DNA of 64,000 nt from Plantago ovata (Eukaryota > Streptophyta > Magnoliopsida > Lamiales > Plantaginaceae). The position numbers and the translations under genes are program-made. The stretch covers positions 8,247,545 to 8,311,544 of the forward strand of contig CM051456.1 of the NCBI GenBank assembly GCA_028274465.1. Direction: 5' to 3'. Under the pieces are notes generated by a model. It saw only the letters and a program-made list of their open reading frames with translations, was not told the origin of the DNA and ran no database searches. Positions 48,989 to 57,876 of this stretch are shown here, piece after piece (position 1 is the stretch's first letter; each line of letters starts with the position of its first letter).

Positions 48989-49336
48989 GTACATGGTAAT
49001 AAGAATACAGTATAATAATGAATACAACGACAGAGACTAGATAATTTAAGCACTACACCACGAACGCCAAGAAAAAGCAAACAAAGAAGACATAAAAGTT
49101 GTCACTAACCCGTGAGCTAGATACCACGGTTGCAACCGCAGACCTCATTAAAACCCTACCATAGAAAAACCCAATGGGTAAAACCTATGACAGGGAAAAA
49201 GAGTGTCAAAGCGTTAATGTTGCGTAAACCTAATAATGAATTCCCATCTTCATTACTTGGCCAAGAATCTGCTGCTGCCTTTGCCTTTGCCTTCTGTCTT
49301 TCAGGCTCTTGTTGGCTAAACGGTAGTACCATATAT
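48989..49336 (-). other. 3' flank of the IWS1-like gene
   Basis: This is the spacer between MPC (plus strand) and the IWS1-like gene (minus strand); the two are convergent. No gene or repeat is recognised, and part is probably the IWS1-like 3' untranslated region. Confidence 0.4.
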
Positions 49337-50278
49337 TTAAGCAAAAACGCCACGATCTTGGCCAGTGAGCTTGAGGCCAGGCATCTTCTGCTTCCTATTC
49401 CTGTCTCCCATCTTCTTGATGTTCTTTCTAATCCTTGCCATACGACTGCTCTCTTTCAATTGATTTGGGGGCAGGTGCACCCTGACATCAGTATTTGATC
49501 GAGGCCTAACCACAAAGTCCATCGGCAATCGTTCAGGAATCACAATCCCCTGGCAGTTCCTCCTATCAACTGAACCACCTGATTTCAAAGCAAGATCAAG
49601 ATCATGATCAAGTAATCGTGATGATCCTGCACCACCAGGGGACGCCTTTTTCTTATTATCAGATGAAGATAACGGATAGCTCCTGGTCAGATCTTCATAG
49701 TCTGTGCTCTTATGGTATATATTTCTGCTCCATTGATAAATCAACTCCTTGGCCAGCCTGCGGTTCTCCAACTTCTCCTCATCCGATTTCCACAAGAACA
49801 TGATTGCCTTACCAAGTCCGCTCTCCTTAAACTGTTTCAACCTGATAGGATTCTCCAAATTGATCTGGAGATGATTCGTCAGGATGTTCAAAACCTCAGA
49901 GCGGATTGCAAAATTAGGCAAGCTTCCATCGGGGAGCGGTTCGAGCCACTTCTTCAACAGAGTTAAAACTCCATGATCAAGAAAACTTTGGTGAAGTTGT
50001 TTCTTGGACAGGGCGTCCAGGAGAAGAGAGAGGCTTTTCAACTTGTTCACGGCTGGTAGACCTTTTCGATTCAGATCAGCATCGTCTTCGGCAGCTATCT
50101 CCAGTCGGGCCATGACGTTCTCAACTATCAATGCTTTCTCCTCTGGACTTTTTTCGGTTGTAGTCTTCTTCTTCTCGTGGAAAAACCTTCTGTTTACGAC
50201 CTGCTTCTTTTCTTCGTCTTTTTCGGTCATTCTTTTCCTCTTCTTCTCTACAGCAGGCGCGGCAGACGACTTCTCCAT
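49337..50278 (-). CDS. IWS1/SPN1-like transcription elongation factor
   Basis: One uninterrupted frame of 313 residues from ATG at 50278. A basic N-terminus (KKRKRMTEKDEEKK) is followed by the conserved IWS1 core: ENVMARLEIAAEDDADLNRK, PAVNKLKSLSLLLDALSKKQ, FLDHGVLTLLKKWLEPLPDG, LNILTNHLQI and GLGKAIMFLWKSDEEKLENR. These form the TFIIS N-terminal-like helical domain (about residues 60-200). The C-terminus has FVVRPRSNTDVRV and a basic MARIRKNIKKM end. IWS1 binds SPT6 and RNA polymerase II during elongation and, in Arabidopsis, acts with BES1 in brassinosteroid responses. It lacks the long acidic N-terminal region of full-length IWS1, and it has no introns, so it may be a retrocopy; both points are inference. 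Confidence 0.88.
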   Translation of the reverse strand: MEKSSAAPAVEKKRKRMTEKDEEKKQVVNRRFFHEKKKTTTEKSPEEKALIVENVMARLEIAAEDDADLNRKGLPAVNKLKSLSLLLDALSKKQLHQSFLDHGVLTLLKKWLEPLPDGSLPNFAIRSEVLNILTNHLQINLENPIRLKQFKESGLGKAIMFLWKSDEEKLENRRLAKELIYQWSRNIYHKSTDYEDLTRSYPLSSSDNKKKASPGGAGSSRLLDHDLDLALKSGGSVDRRNCQGIVIPERLPMDFVVRPRSNTDVRVHLPPNQLKESSRMARIRKNIKKMGDRNRKQKMPGLKLTGQDRGVFA

Positions 50279-51563
50279 AACGTACGTACTACTAGCACTG
50301 GATGATGATGTTTGATGATCGATGAGATACTAGCTACTTGAAATCGGTAACTAAGATATGAATAATGTGTGTTAGGAGTATTTTTTTAATTTATATATAG
50401 GATAATTTCGAAACCTATTAGGAGTTTAAATTGTTCTAAGGTATAGTACTCTGACGTTACAACAATTACCAATCTCCGATTACAAGCACACAGGTTCTTG
50501 AATTCGTATTGCATACTTCTTTTTTTTTCTTTTCAACGTTTTCTTTCTTCTAAAAAATCGGAGATACTATAGCTACTTAATCATTACACAAGAGGAGATA
50601 ATTTGTATTTTTCGCGTATCCTCTCCGTGTGGCCCTCCGAATTTCATCTACCCGTGCTTAAAATTAACGCCCGGAGCCAATAACGTCGGTTATAAAATTA
50701 TCGTATTAAAATGATTTCATTCGATTTTAAAGCATGGTTGAAATTAACTAGTGAGAATCTAACTAACTGCGAAATATGTTTTAGGTGACACAACACAAAG
50801 TCATTTTTTATAGGGTGGGAAAAGATGCAAATTGATGGGTCAAAGTCAAGAATTAACTTCTACACTGAAAAAATAATAGCGTAGATGTTGATTAACCCCG
50901 AATATCATTCTCTTGGGACCTAATTAGTTGTTATTAAGCTAAAACATTTCGAGTTCAGATTTAACAAAGTTGGTTCGAGTAGAAAGAAACTTCTTATTCA
51001 AAAACTTAAACAGAAACTGAATTTGCTGATAAACACTTGTGAGATAAAAAACTAGTGGTATTCATAGTCAAGAAAATACATGTTTGATTGTTTGAATTTG
51101 ATGAACAATTATGGTTAAAGAATTCGAATCTTTGTTGCAAGAATTGTTAGCCATATCATAACACTCGCACATTCGGGTAGAATATGTATGGAAGGTTTCC
51201 ACCCGAAACACTCTCCAACATATGAATGACGACAAAACAAAAGTTTATTTTTCTCATCATTTGAAAATGACAAAACTAGTCCTAGTTGATTGGGGTTATT
51301 TTATAATTTACATAAATTGATCTCTTAGGTCTTATGTAGAGTTGGTCTCTCATGAGATTTACACTTGCTCCTATTTTTGTACTCCATATACTTTCTTTAA
51401 AATTTCATATTTTTTCATTTTAGACATTTGGTTTGGTTAGAAGGTCATTTAGAGGTATTTTATTGGTCGACATATCATAATAATGCAATATTTTTATAAA
51501 ATCAATGAATTGAATAAAGTGTAGTAAAATGTGTAAAAACTCTAAAATGACAATTAAGATAGG
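50279..51563. other. upstream region of the IWS1-like gene
   Basis: No gene, element or clear repeat is seen. The sequence is AT-rich with scattered homopolymers. Confidence 0.4.
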
Positions 51564-51568
51564 AGTAA

Positions 51569-52242
51569 TGTTGGTGATTTTAGTGTCATCAATTCATTTT
51601 AGTAGTAATGTGATCTGCTAGAGACTGATGCGATCTCTCGTTGAGCTCGGAACAAGTTTGGGTAGTGCGGAGTGCACGCTTGTTGAGCCAACGAGTTATC
51701 GACCACGAATACGAAGCGGGGGTCAAGGGGGCTGCGCCCCCTTGCGGGGTCGAGGGGCAGCGCCCCTCGCGGGGTTGCAAGGGGCAGCGCCCCTGTACGG
51801 GGTTGCGAGGGGCAGCGCCCCTGCGGGGTTCCAAGGGGCGTAGCCCCTGGCTGGGGTCTCAGCGAGCGGGGTGCGGGGCAGCGCCCCGTCCTTTTTGGAA
51901 CATTGCAACTCTTCGTGAACGAACAGGCTTGTTCGTGAACTAACGTGACCTTTCGTTCATAACACTTCGTTCTGAACAGATACACCACTTCGTTCACACC
52001 TTTTCGCTTCTATTTATTGAAGCGATCAGTCTCCAAAACAAAAACAACGAAAACTCATACATCCTCTCTACTTTCTGATCGAAATTCATATTGCCTGAAT
52101 AAGATTGCCTTCTTGGATTATCCCAACAAGGAATTCGTGTAACCCCGGCAACAACTGTAGGGTCGAATTATCTTGTTTGGAAAGTGACAACACGATCCAA
52201 AGAAGTATTCCAAGATTATCACACCCTGATATATTACCAACA
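51569..52242. mobile_element. solo LTR with perfect 5-bp target duplication
   Basis: The 674 bases begin TGTTGG and end CCAACA, a perfect 6-base terminal inverted repeat, and are flanked by AGTAA on both sides (51564-51568 and 52243-52247). There is no primer-binding site or coding region next to either end, so this is a solo LTR left by recombination between two LTRs. It holds a block of GC-rich palindromic repeats (listed separately). The 3' part ('aaactcatacatcctctcta') looks like an LTR R/U5 zone. Confidence 0.9.
51720..51897. repeat. GC-rich palindromic tandem repeats inside the solo LTR
   Basis: About six units of roughly 26 bases, each built on the palindrome GGGGCAGCGCCCC joined by GCGGGGTT-type spacers. 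In a genome this AT-rich the block is strongly atypical. It produces spurious Gly/Ala/Pro/Arg-rich open frames on both strands, which should not be called genes. Confidence 0.92.
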
Positions 52243-52457
52243 AGTAAGTACCTCACTAACAATTCTTTTTTCTCGTTTTTTATTCAAATAATAAATCACT
52301 CACAAATCACAATACCTTTTTATTCTTTACTTAATTAAATAATATTTTTATTTTTATTTTTATTTCTTTTAAAAATTATGTCGCCACGAGGCCCACGACA
52401 CTAAGTTATGAGAAAATATAGAAACGGATATCAATGCCATCAAGCAAATACCACTTA

Positions 52458-52703
52458 CTCCGTCCCTGTATAAGTTTATCATTTGTTTTTATTAACCTTT
52501 TTAGTCTCTGTTTGACTCAGAAGTAATCCTAATTCATATCGAAAAAATACTTTTGGAAATTATATTATGAAAATATAAGATTTGCACTTTCATAATATAA
52601 GTTTAAATATTTATTTTTCAGTAAGATTTATGATTAATTCGAAGTCAAACATAAACTAAAAAAAATTAAAAATAAATCGAATACTTATACGAGACGGAGG
52701 AAG
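52458..52703. mobile_element. Stowaway-like MITE
   Basis: The left end CTCCGTCCCTGTATAAGT pairs with the right end ACTTATACGAGACGGAGGAAG. TA flanks are at 52456-52457 and 52704-52705. Interior AT-rich and partly self-complementary. Confidence 0.8.
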
Positions 52704-52801
52704 TAATATATTGTACTTATTTATGAAGATTGAGTCTCGTGGGTCTATTTGATTCCATCTTCCTTCCGTCCATCCACTCAGAGCGAAAACATAAGCAATT
52801 A

Positions 52802-53049
52802 CTCCCTCCGTCCCATTATTTATTTATGTTTGTTTTGTTGACATTTTCGTAATTCCATTTGACATCTAATAAATACTAAATCTTAATGAAAAATAATTAA
52901 TAAAATGAAATTATATAATAAAAATCTTTATTTTCATAATATAATTTTATAAATTAATTTTTCATTGTAGTTTAGGAGTAAACGTATGTCAAACAGGACA
53001 TAAAAAAGTCAACAAAATCAAAAGTAAATAAATAATTGAGACAGATGAG
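52802..53049. mobile_element. Stowaway-like MITE, diverged
   Basis: The left end CTCCCTCCGTCCCATTATTT pairs with the right end AAATAATTGAGACAGATGAG with several mismatches; inner arms share TTGTTGAC and GTCAACAA. TA flanks are at 52800-52801 and 53050-53051. Confidence 0.75.
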
Positions 53050-53629
53050 TAGTAGTTAAAATTTAATAAGGTTGTCGTGTGATAGATAAGATAGGACCAA
53101 ACTATTGATATTATTTTATGAACAAGACAAAATATGCTAAGCTACGATGAAACATTATTTTGTAATGGACTACAATTATATTTTAAGCCGGTCTCACACA
53201 CATTTGCATTCCTTATACTTGGGGCTTAAACATTAGAAGCTTAAAAAAAGTCCCAAACAAATGAAGTCTTATTTAGGATTTATTATGGGTCCCATATGTT
53301 ATATGTAGAGTAAAAATGGGAGGGAGTAGTACATTTGGAATTTTTCTTGTGGGTCCCATATTTGGGGCTTCTTTTGGGCTAATAATTAGTAGCCCTTTGT
53401 CATGCGCTACCATTTAGTAGCCTCTAATAAACCCCCATTGGAGGCCTTTGAAACTTCTTTTGAAATTAAAGACTCAACTAAGCCCAAAAAAATTTCCATA
53501 AGAATTGCTCTAAGATTTCCTCAATCTTTCTAGTTGCTTTCATTTTTCTCTTCATTATTCTTTCACAATTTCAATTTGGTTCCTTTTCTTGTCATCTTCA
53601 TTCTTGACTATTGCTCTTTTGTATCATTG

Positions 53630-53740
53630 ATGGCTTATACTGCAGCTGTCTCACTTGAAATGCCGAAGCTTCTCATGAACATGAGCAGGGGATTAATTCC
53701 AGTAGCATACATTCTACGATACTTCAAAATAAAGTCTTAA
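53630..53740 (+). pseudogene. NBS-LRR N-terminal remnant
   Basis: A 36-residue frame starts MAYTAAVSLEMPKLLMNMSR, resembling the first residues of coiled-coil NBS-LRR resistance proteins of the R1/late-blight type, then stops. It is followed by unrelated sequence that begins TGTTGGAAAATATATAGGG at 53743, an LTR-like start. With the LRR-like remnant at 54499-54890 this suggests a decayed, insertion-split resistance gene. The match is short, so this is tentative. Confidence 0.4.
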
Positions 53741-54274
53741 GTTGTTGGAAAATATATAGGGAGCAAATAGGAACTTATCGAAATGCATAAATTGGAAAAG
53801 AACAAAGAAAAGAATAAAGCAATAAATTTACAGAGTCGAGCGTCAGCACTCTATCTTTAAGACTTTATTCGTCCTGCTCTCGGTGCTACAGTTATCGAGC
53901 GAACAGTCTCCCAAGATAAAACTGCAGTGAGATCGTATACAAGCAATTGAAATACGATTCTCGGGTGGACTACTATAATATGGAAAGACAAGCTTTTAGA
54001 ATGTTAGAAAAGAAGAAGGAGACATGTGGATTTCCATCTGCAAATTCGAAAATCTATATTTGAATCCAAATATGAGGTTTTTTATTTATAGTTTTGAAAG
54101 GTTGTAAACGAAGAGGTGAAACTCTTGAGAAAGTAACTCCTCGCTCCAGAATCTATCTATTCATGTTGCAACACAATTTTTTATCAAAAGATACAATGGT
54201 CCAATGGAAGAGTCTCCAGCTCTCAGCGAGTTCGAAACCTGTTGTTGGCCTCTCCACTTATTATATATATATAC

Positions 54275-54488
54275 ATTTTCAACTATCACACCCTTCACCA
54301 ATAGTGTTTATTAAAAATAACCCCATAACAAAATATTATTTATAATTATTTCACAAATGAATTTTAGTAACAAATATTATAATTTTCAACTATCACACCC
54401 TTCACCAAGAGTGTTTATTAAAAATAACCCCATAACAAAATATTATTTATAATTCTTTCGCAAATGAATTTTAGTAACAAATATTCTA
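54275..54488 (+). repeat. tandem duplication, 107-bp unit, two copies
   Basis: Copies start at 54275 and 54382, each with 'attttcaactatcacaccct' and ending near 'ttttagtaacaaatatt'. They differ by only a few bases, so the duplication is young. It lies between the two NBS-LRR remnants. Confidence 0.92.
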
Positions 54489-54498
54489 GTGACTTCGT

Positions 54499-54890
54499 GT
54501 GAGGCATCTCTTGGTTAATAGTGCACGGTCATGGATAGACCAATCATGGTTGGCCAAAATTTCAACAAAATCTTCTTGTGGTTCGCAAGAGGAGGTCCTA
54601 ATCTTGAGGGACATTTGTATAGTTAAACAACTAATCACCCTTGTGAATGAAAGCCGAGTCAGTATTCACTCACTGATTCCTGACTTGATTAAGAAGAGGT
54701 TAGTTTGTGATTTCACCACCCGCTCAATGATCTTTTTCCACACGTCAGAGATGTCCATTAACTACCTTCTGAAGTTTAGATTTCTACGGATTTTAGAAGC
54801 ACTCCAACTCTCCAAGTAAGTTCCTATGTACACCAACAAGGATTACTTGAAATGGTCCGTTTAAGGTATCTAGCTTTCGGGACTCGAAAT
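54499..54890 (+). pseudogene. NBS-LRR remnant (start of LRR region)
   Basis: Translation gives NESRVSIHSLIPDLIKKRLV, DFTTRSMIFFHTSEM and KFRFLRILEALQLSK, matching the ARC/LRR junction of CNL resistance proteins (RRxSIH ... RSLLFF ... FKxLRVLDL). After a stop at 54817-54819 the typical LEMVRLRYLAF reappears in another frame at about 54846. So the gene is truncated and frameshifted, with no P-loop or NB-ARC core found nearby. Confidence 0.6.
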
Positions 54891-55062
54891 TTTCGGAACC
54901 AATGCATAAATTTTCGAAATATTAATGTTCAGCTCACCTTCTCCCGTGTGGTTTTGTTTCTGATGCTGATGTTTATACTCTTTCATTGAAGGAACCATAT
55001 CTTTTTTTAGATAAAATAGAAATACATTTTGTAGCTTAATAAAGCAATTTATTAGATGGACA

Positions 55063-55158
55063 TACAATTTTAAGAACCAAGTTCACTACTAGAAAAACTA
55101 GAGCTGATTCACATTATATCACAGCTTTCACTTAAATGTTTTAAAGCATTTTGTGTTT
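55063..55158 (+). repeat. segmental duplication copy 2, left fragment
   Basis: Matches copy 1 from about 47740 ('actagaaaaactagagc', 'cacagctttcacttaaatgt', 'aaagcattttgtgttt'), then breaks off. The match resumes at about 61128. Here the CACTACTAGAAAAACTAGAG start is a good match to CACTA-transposon termini. Confidence 0.88.
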
Positions 55159-55177
55159 GTTCATATATTTTGCACAA

Positions 55178-55233
55178 TGTTGACTCTGTTTCACTATGGT
55201 AATATAACGTAAAGTATCTTTCCTAATGGTTTT
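55178..55233 (+). mobile_element. 5' piece of an older LTR-like insertion
   Basis: The sequence between the broken duplicate (ends about 55158) and the copia element (starts 55234) continues directly into 60749-61125 once the copia element and its target duplication are set aside. TGTTGACTCTG at 55178 is a plausible LTR start. The start point is uncertain. Confidence 0.4.
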
Positions 55234-55716
55234 TATTGGAATAAAGAAAGTTTTGTGGGTCAAAATGCTATTAATAAAAGACCTAAATACAAAACTAAAA
55301 AGATTTCAAGGACCAAAGGGAAAGAAAATATGAAGACCAGAAAGAAGAAGACCAAAATATAACTTAAGACGTCCAGAGCGTACGAGCACATCAATAATAC
55401 TAGGCGGCTGGAAACTGGAAGCAGTCTTCTTCTTTCTGGTTGAACTCGCTTAGGGTTCTTATCACAGGAAGAATTGGGGAAACGAGCAATGACAGTGACA
55501 ACACCAAATTAACCTTGGGCGAATCATCTATCCTGTCTTGTGATCGTTTTACTTGTCTTATTAGATTGTAGTTTAGCTTTGTATAGCTGTAGATTGGTAG
55601 TATAAATACCCCTGTTAGGTTCTTGTAACACATATACAAAAATTTCAGATATAGAGCAATAAACAGAAAGTTGCTAAAGATGTTTTCTTCTTACTTTTTC
55701 CGCTTGCTTTCTGATA
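55234..55716 (+). repeat. 5' LTR of the copia element
   Basis: 483 bases, beginning TATTGGAATAAAG and ending CTTTCTGATA rather than the usual TG...CA. It contains a TATA-like TATAAATA at 55601 and an AATAAA at 55658-55663. Identical to the 3' LTR apart from a two-base TA difference near 55357. Confidence 0.95.
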
Positions 55717-55888
55717 TGGTATCAGAGCCAGGTTTACCTGAGTTTCTTTACAGATTGTCATTATTAAGCTTAAGCAGTAAAGTAGTTTTATATTTATTTT
55801 TCATCTTCTTTCTCTGTTCTGTTTCTTCTTGGTTCTTACTCGAATTTCTTGTTTTAAATTCACACTGAAACACTAAGAAACAGTCCCA

Positions 55889-57277
55889 ATGGAAGATGAT
55901 GCACCACCTCCCTTCAATGGCCATGAGGATCCATACAGTTGCTACTTTCTCACCACCGCAGACAATGCAGTTTCTGGTGCAGTAACAATTGTACTTAATG
56001 GAACCAATTACCATTCTTGGTCTAGAGAGATGATTATGTCACTCTCAATTAAGAACAAGATGGGCTTGGTGGATGGATCCATTTTTCAGCCACCTGAAGT
56101 GAATCTGCAAGAGATGAAAGCATGGAAAAGATGCAACACTCTTGTTAGATCTTGGATCTTACACTCTGTCTCACCTGAGATCAAAAGCACCATTCTCTAT
56201 GTGAACTCACCAAGAGAGATATGGGAAAAGCTTATGGCGAGGTATGCACAACCACAAGATGTGAGGGTGTATAAGCTCCAACAGGAACTGATTAATCTGA
56301 AACATAAAAACTCTTATGTTTCTGACTATTTTACCAAACTGAGTAGTATCTGGGAAGAGTTGAACAACTACAACCCAATACCAACTTGCTCTTGTGGCCA
56401 TTGTCTGTGTGATATCACGAGTCAATTGGAATACCACTATGAAAAGATGAAAGTTTTCAAATTTCTGATGGGGCTGACTGACACATATGAACCGGTCAGA
56501 GGACAAATATTGTTGATTGATCCTATTCCTACAATGGATAGGACCTACAATATGATCCTTCAAGAGGAAGCTCACAGAGCTGCTAAGATTGAAGAGCAAC
56601 AAGCTCAAGGCATGGATTCCACTGCACTTGCAGTTGGAATGAAAAGGAAAGAAAACAAAACCTTGTTATACTGCAACAAGTGCAAGAAACATGGGCACTC
56701 AACTGAGAAGTGCATGTACTGTACCAACTGTGAAAGGCCTGGGCACAATCTTGAGAACTGTTACAGAATCCATGGCTATCCAGACAAAGGCAAGAAAGCA
56801 CAGAACAGTGCAAATCATGTGGGCACTGAGAAGAAGCTTGAGCTGACCACTGAAGTGATTCAGCAGCTGCTGGCCCTAGCTGAATATCAAAGGAAGAAAA
56901 ACAAGAAGAATGCTGAAGGAACATCCAACTCTCCAATGCCTGAAAGTAACCATACTGGTATGAATCTTACTTTCAAAAATAATTTTTCAACTGAATGGAT
57001 TGTGGACTCTGGAGCTACAGATCATGTAGTATATGATAGCAATCTATTTACACATAATATAAGAATCATCAATTCTTCTATGAAATTGCCTGATAGAACT
57101 TCTGCAATCATTACAAGCATTGGTGATGTTTATATTAATGAAAATTTTACTTTAAAAGATGTGATGTGTGTACCTTCTTTTAGAGTAAACTTAATCTCTA
57201 TTAGTAAAGCAACTGAACAAAGTGATTTGTGCTTTTTTTTAACAATAGAACTTGTTACATTATGCAGAAGCACTTGA
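55889..57277 (+). CDS. copia gag and protease region
   Basis: A frame of 462 codons. The N-terminal part (YHSWSREMIMSLSIKNKMGL) is a copia-type Gag domain. Two CCHC zinc knuckles follow: CNKCKKHGHSTEKC and CTNCERPGHNLENC (about residues 258-292). The aspartic protease motif is IVDSGATDHV. The frame leaves the conserved path at a run of eight T (57233-57240) and stops at 57277, so protease-integrase continuity is lost. Gag would bind RNA and form the virus-like particle. Confidence 0.9.
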   Translation: MEDDAPPPFNGHEDPYSCYFLTTADNAVSGAVTIVLNGTNYHSWSREMIMSLSIKNKMGLVDGSIFQPPEVNLQEMKAWKRCNTLVRSWILHSVSPEIKSTILYVNSPREIWEKLMARYAQPQDVRVYKLQQELINLKHKNSYVSDYFTKLSSIWEELNNYNPIPTCSCGHCLCDITSQLEYHYEKMKVFKFLMGLTDTYEPVRGQILLIDPIPTMDRTYNMILQEEAHRAAKIEEQQAQGMDSTALAVGMKRKENKTLLYCNKCKKHGHSTEKCMYCTNCERPGHNLENCYRIHGYPDKGKKAQNSANHVGTEKKLELTTEVIQQLLALAEYQRKKNKKNAEGTSNSPMPESNHTGMNLTFKNNFSTEWIVDSGATDHVVYDSNLFTHNIRIINSSMKLPDRTSAIITSIGDVYINENFTLKDVMCVPSFRVNLISISKATEQSDLCFFLTIELVTLCRST

Positions 57278-57876
57278 GAAATTCCTTGAGAAAGATTGGT
57301 CAGATTGAAGAAGAAAGAGGCTTGTACTACATGAGAAGTGAAGAAGTTGCTAGTAGAATTAATCCTAAGCCAGTTGTTAGTTCTGTTCAGATCAACAACC
57401 TTTTGTGGCATTTTAGATTAGGACATGCTCCCATTGAAAGGCTCTCTCTTATAGAAGCCATTTCACCTTTTGTAACTAGGAAAGATCACTCAGATTGTAC
57501 TGTTTGTGCTAAAGCAATGCAAAAAAGAGCTTCCTTTCCTACAAGTACTACTGCATCTTCTTATGCTTTTGAACTACTTCACTGTGATCTTTGGGGACCA
57601 TTTTCTACACCAACTCTTAACAATCAGACTTATTTTCTAACTGTAGTAGATGACTACAGTAGAATGACCTGGATACATCTGATAAAATTAAAGTCAGATG
57701 TCAAGGAAACACTAATTCATTTTATTGAATTTCTTGAAACTCAGTTTGATGTGAAAATTAAGAAACTGAGAACAGATAATGGGCTTGAGTTTCACATGCC
57801 TGAATACATTGCTAAGAAGGGAATGATTCATCAAAAATCATGCCCATACACACCACAACAGAATGGTGTGGTATAG
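57229..57876 (+). pseudogene. copia integrase, N-terminal part
   Basis: In a different frame from gag, it carries the integrase zinc-binding region (HFRLGHAPIERL ... CTVCAKAM) and the start of the catalytic core (LHCDLWGPF ... VVDDYSRMTWI ... LRTDNGLEF). It ends at an in-frame TAG (57874-57876) inside a normally conserved block, after which the same frame goes on. Nonfunctional as it stands. Confidence 0.88.

Larger units (their letters stand above)
52248..53629. other. intergenic with two MITEs
   Basis: No gene is seen. Two Stowaway-like elements lie at 52458-52703 and 52802-53049. A further stretch, 53225-53470, has repeated 'gggcttnttttgggc' and 'agtagcc' words in both orientations and may be another small DNA element with unclear borders. 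Confidence 0.55.

Noticed and set aside
51720..51897. Regular short repeats that could suggest a CRISPR-like array
   Set aside because: The units are contiguous palindromes without unique spacers, in a plant LTR; there are no cas genes.
51589..51997. Several long Gly/Ala/Pro/Arg-rich open frames on both strands
   Set aside because: They are products of the GC-rich palindromic repeats inside a solo LTR; no start context, no domain, and frames on both strands overlap.
53225..53470. Possible small DNA element with GGGCTT/AGTAGCC words
   Set aside because: Repeated words occur in both orientations, but I could not define ends or a target duplication.
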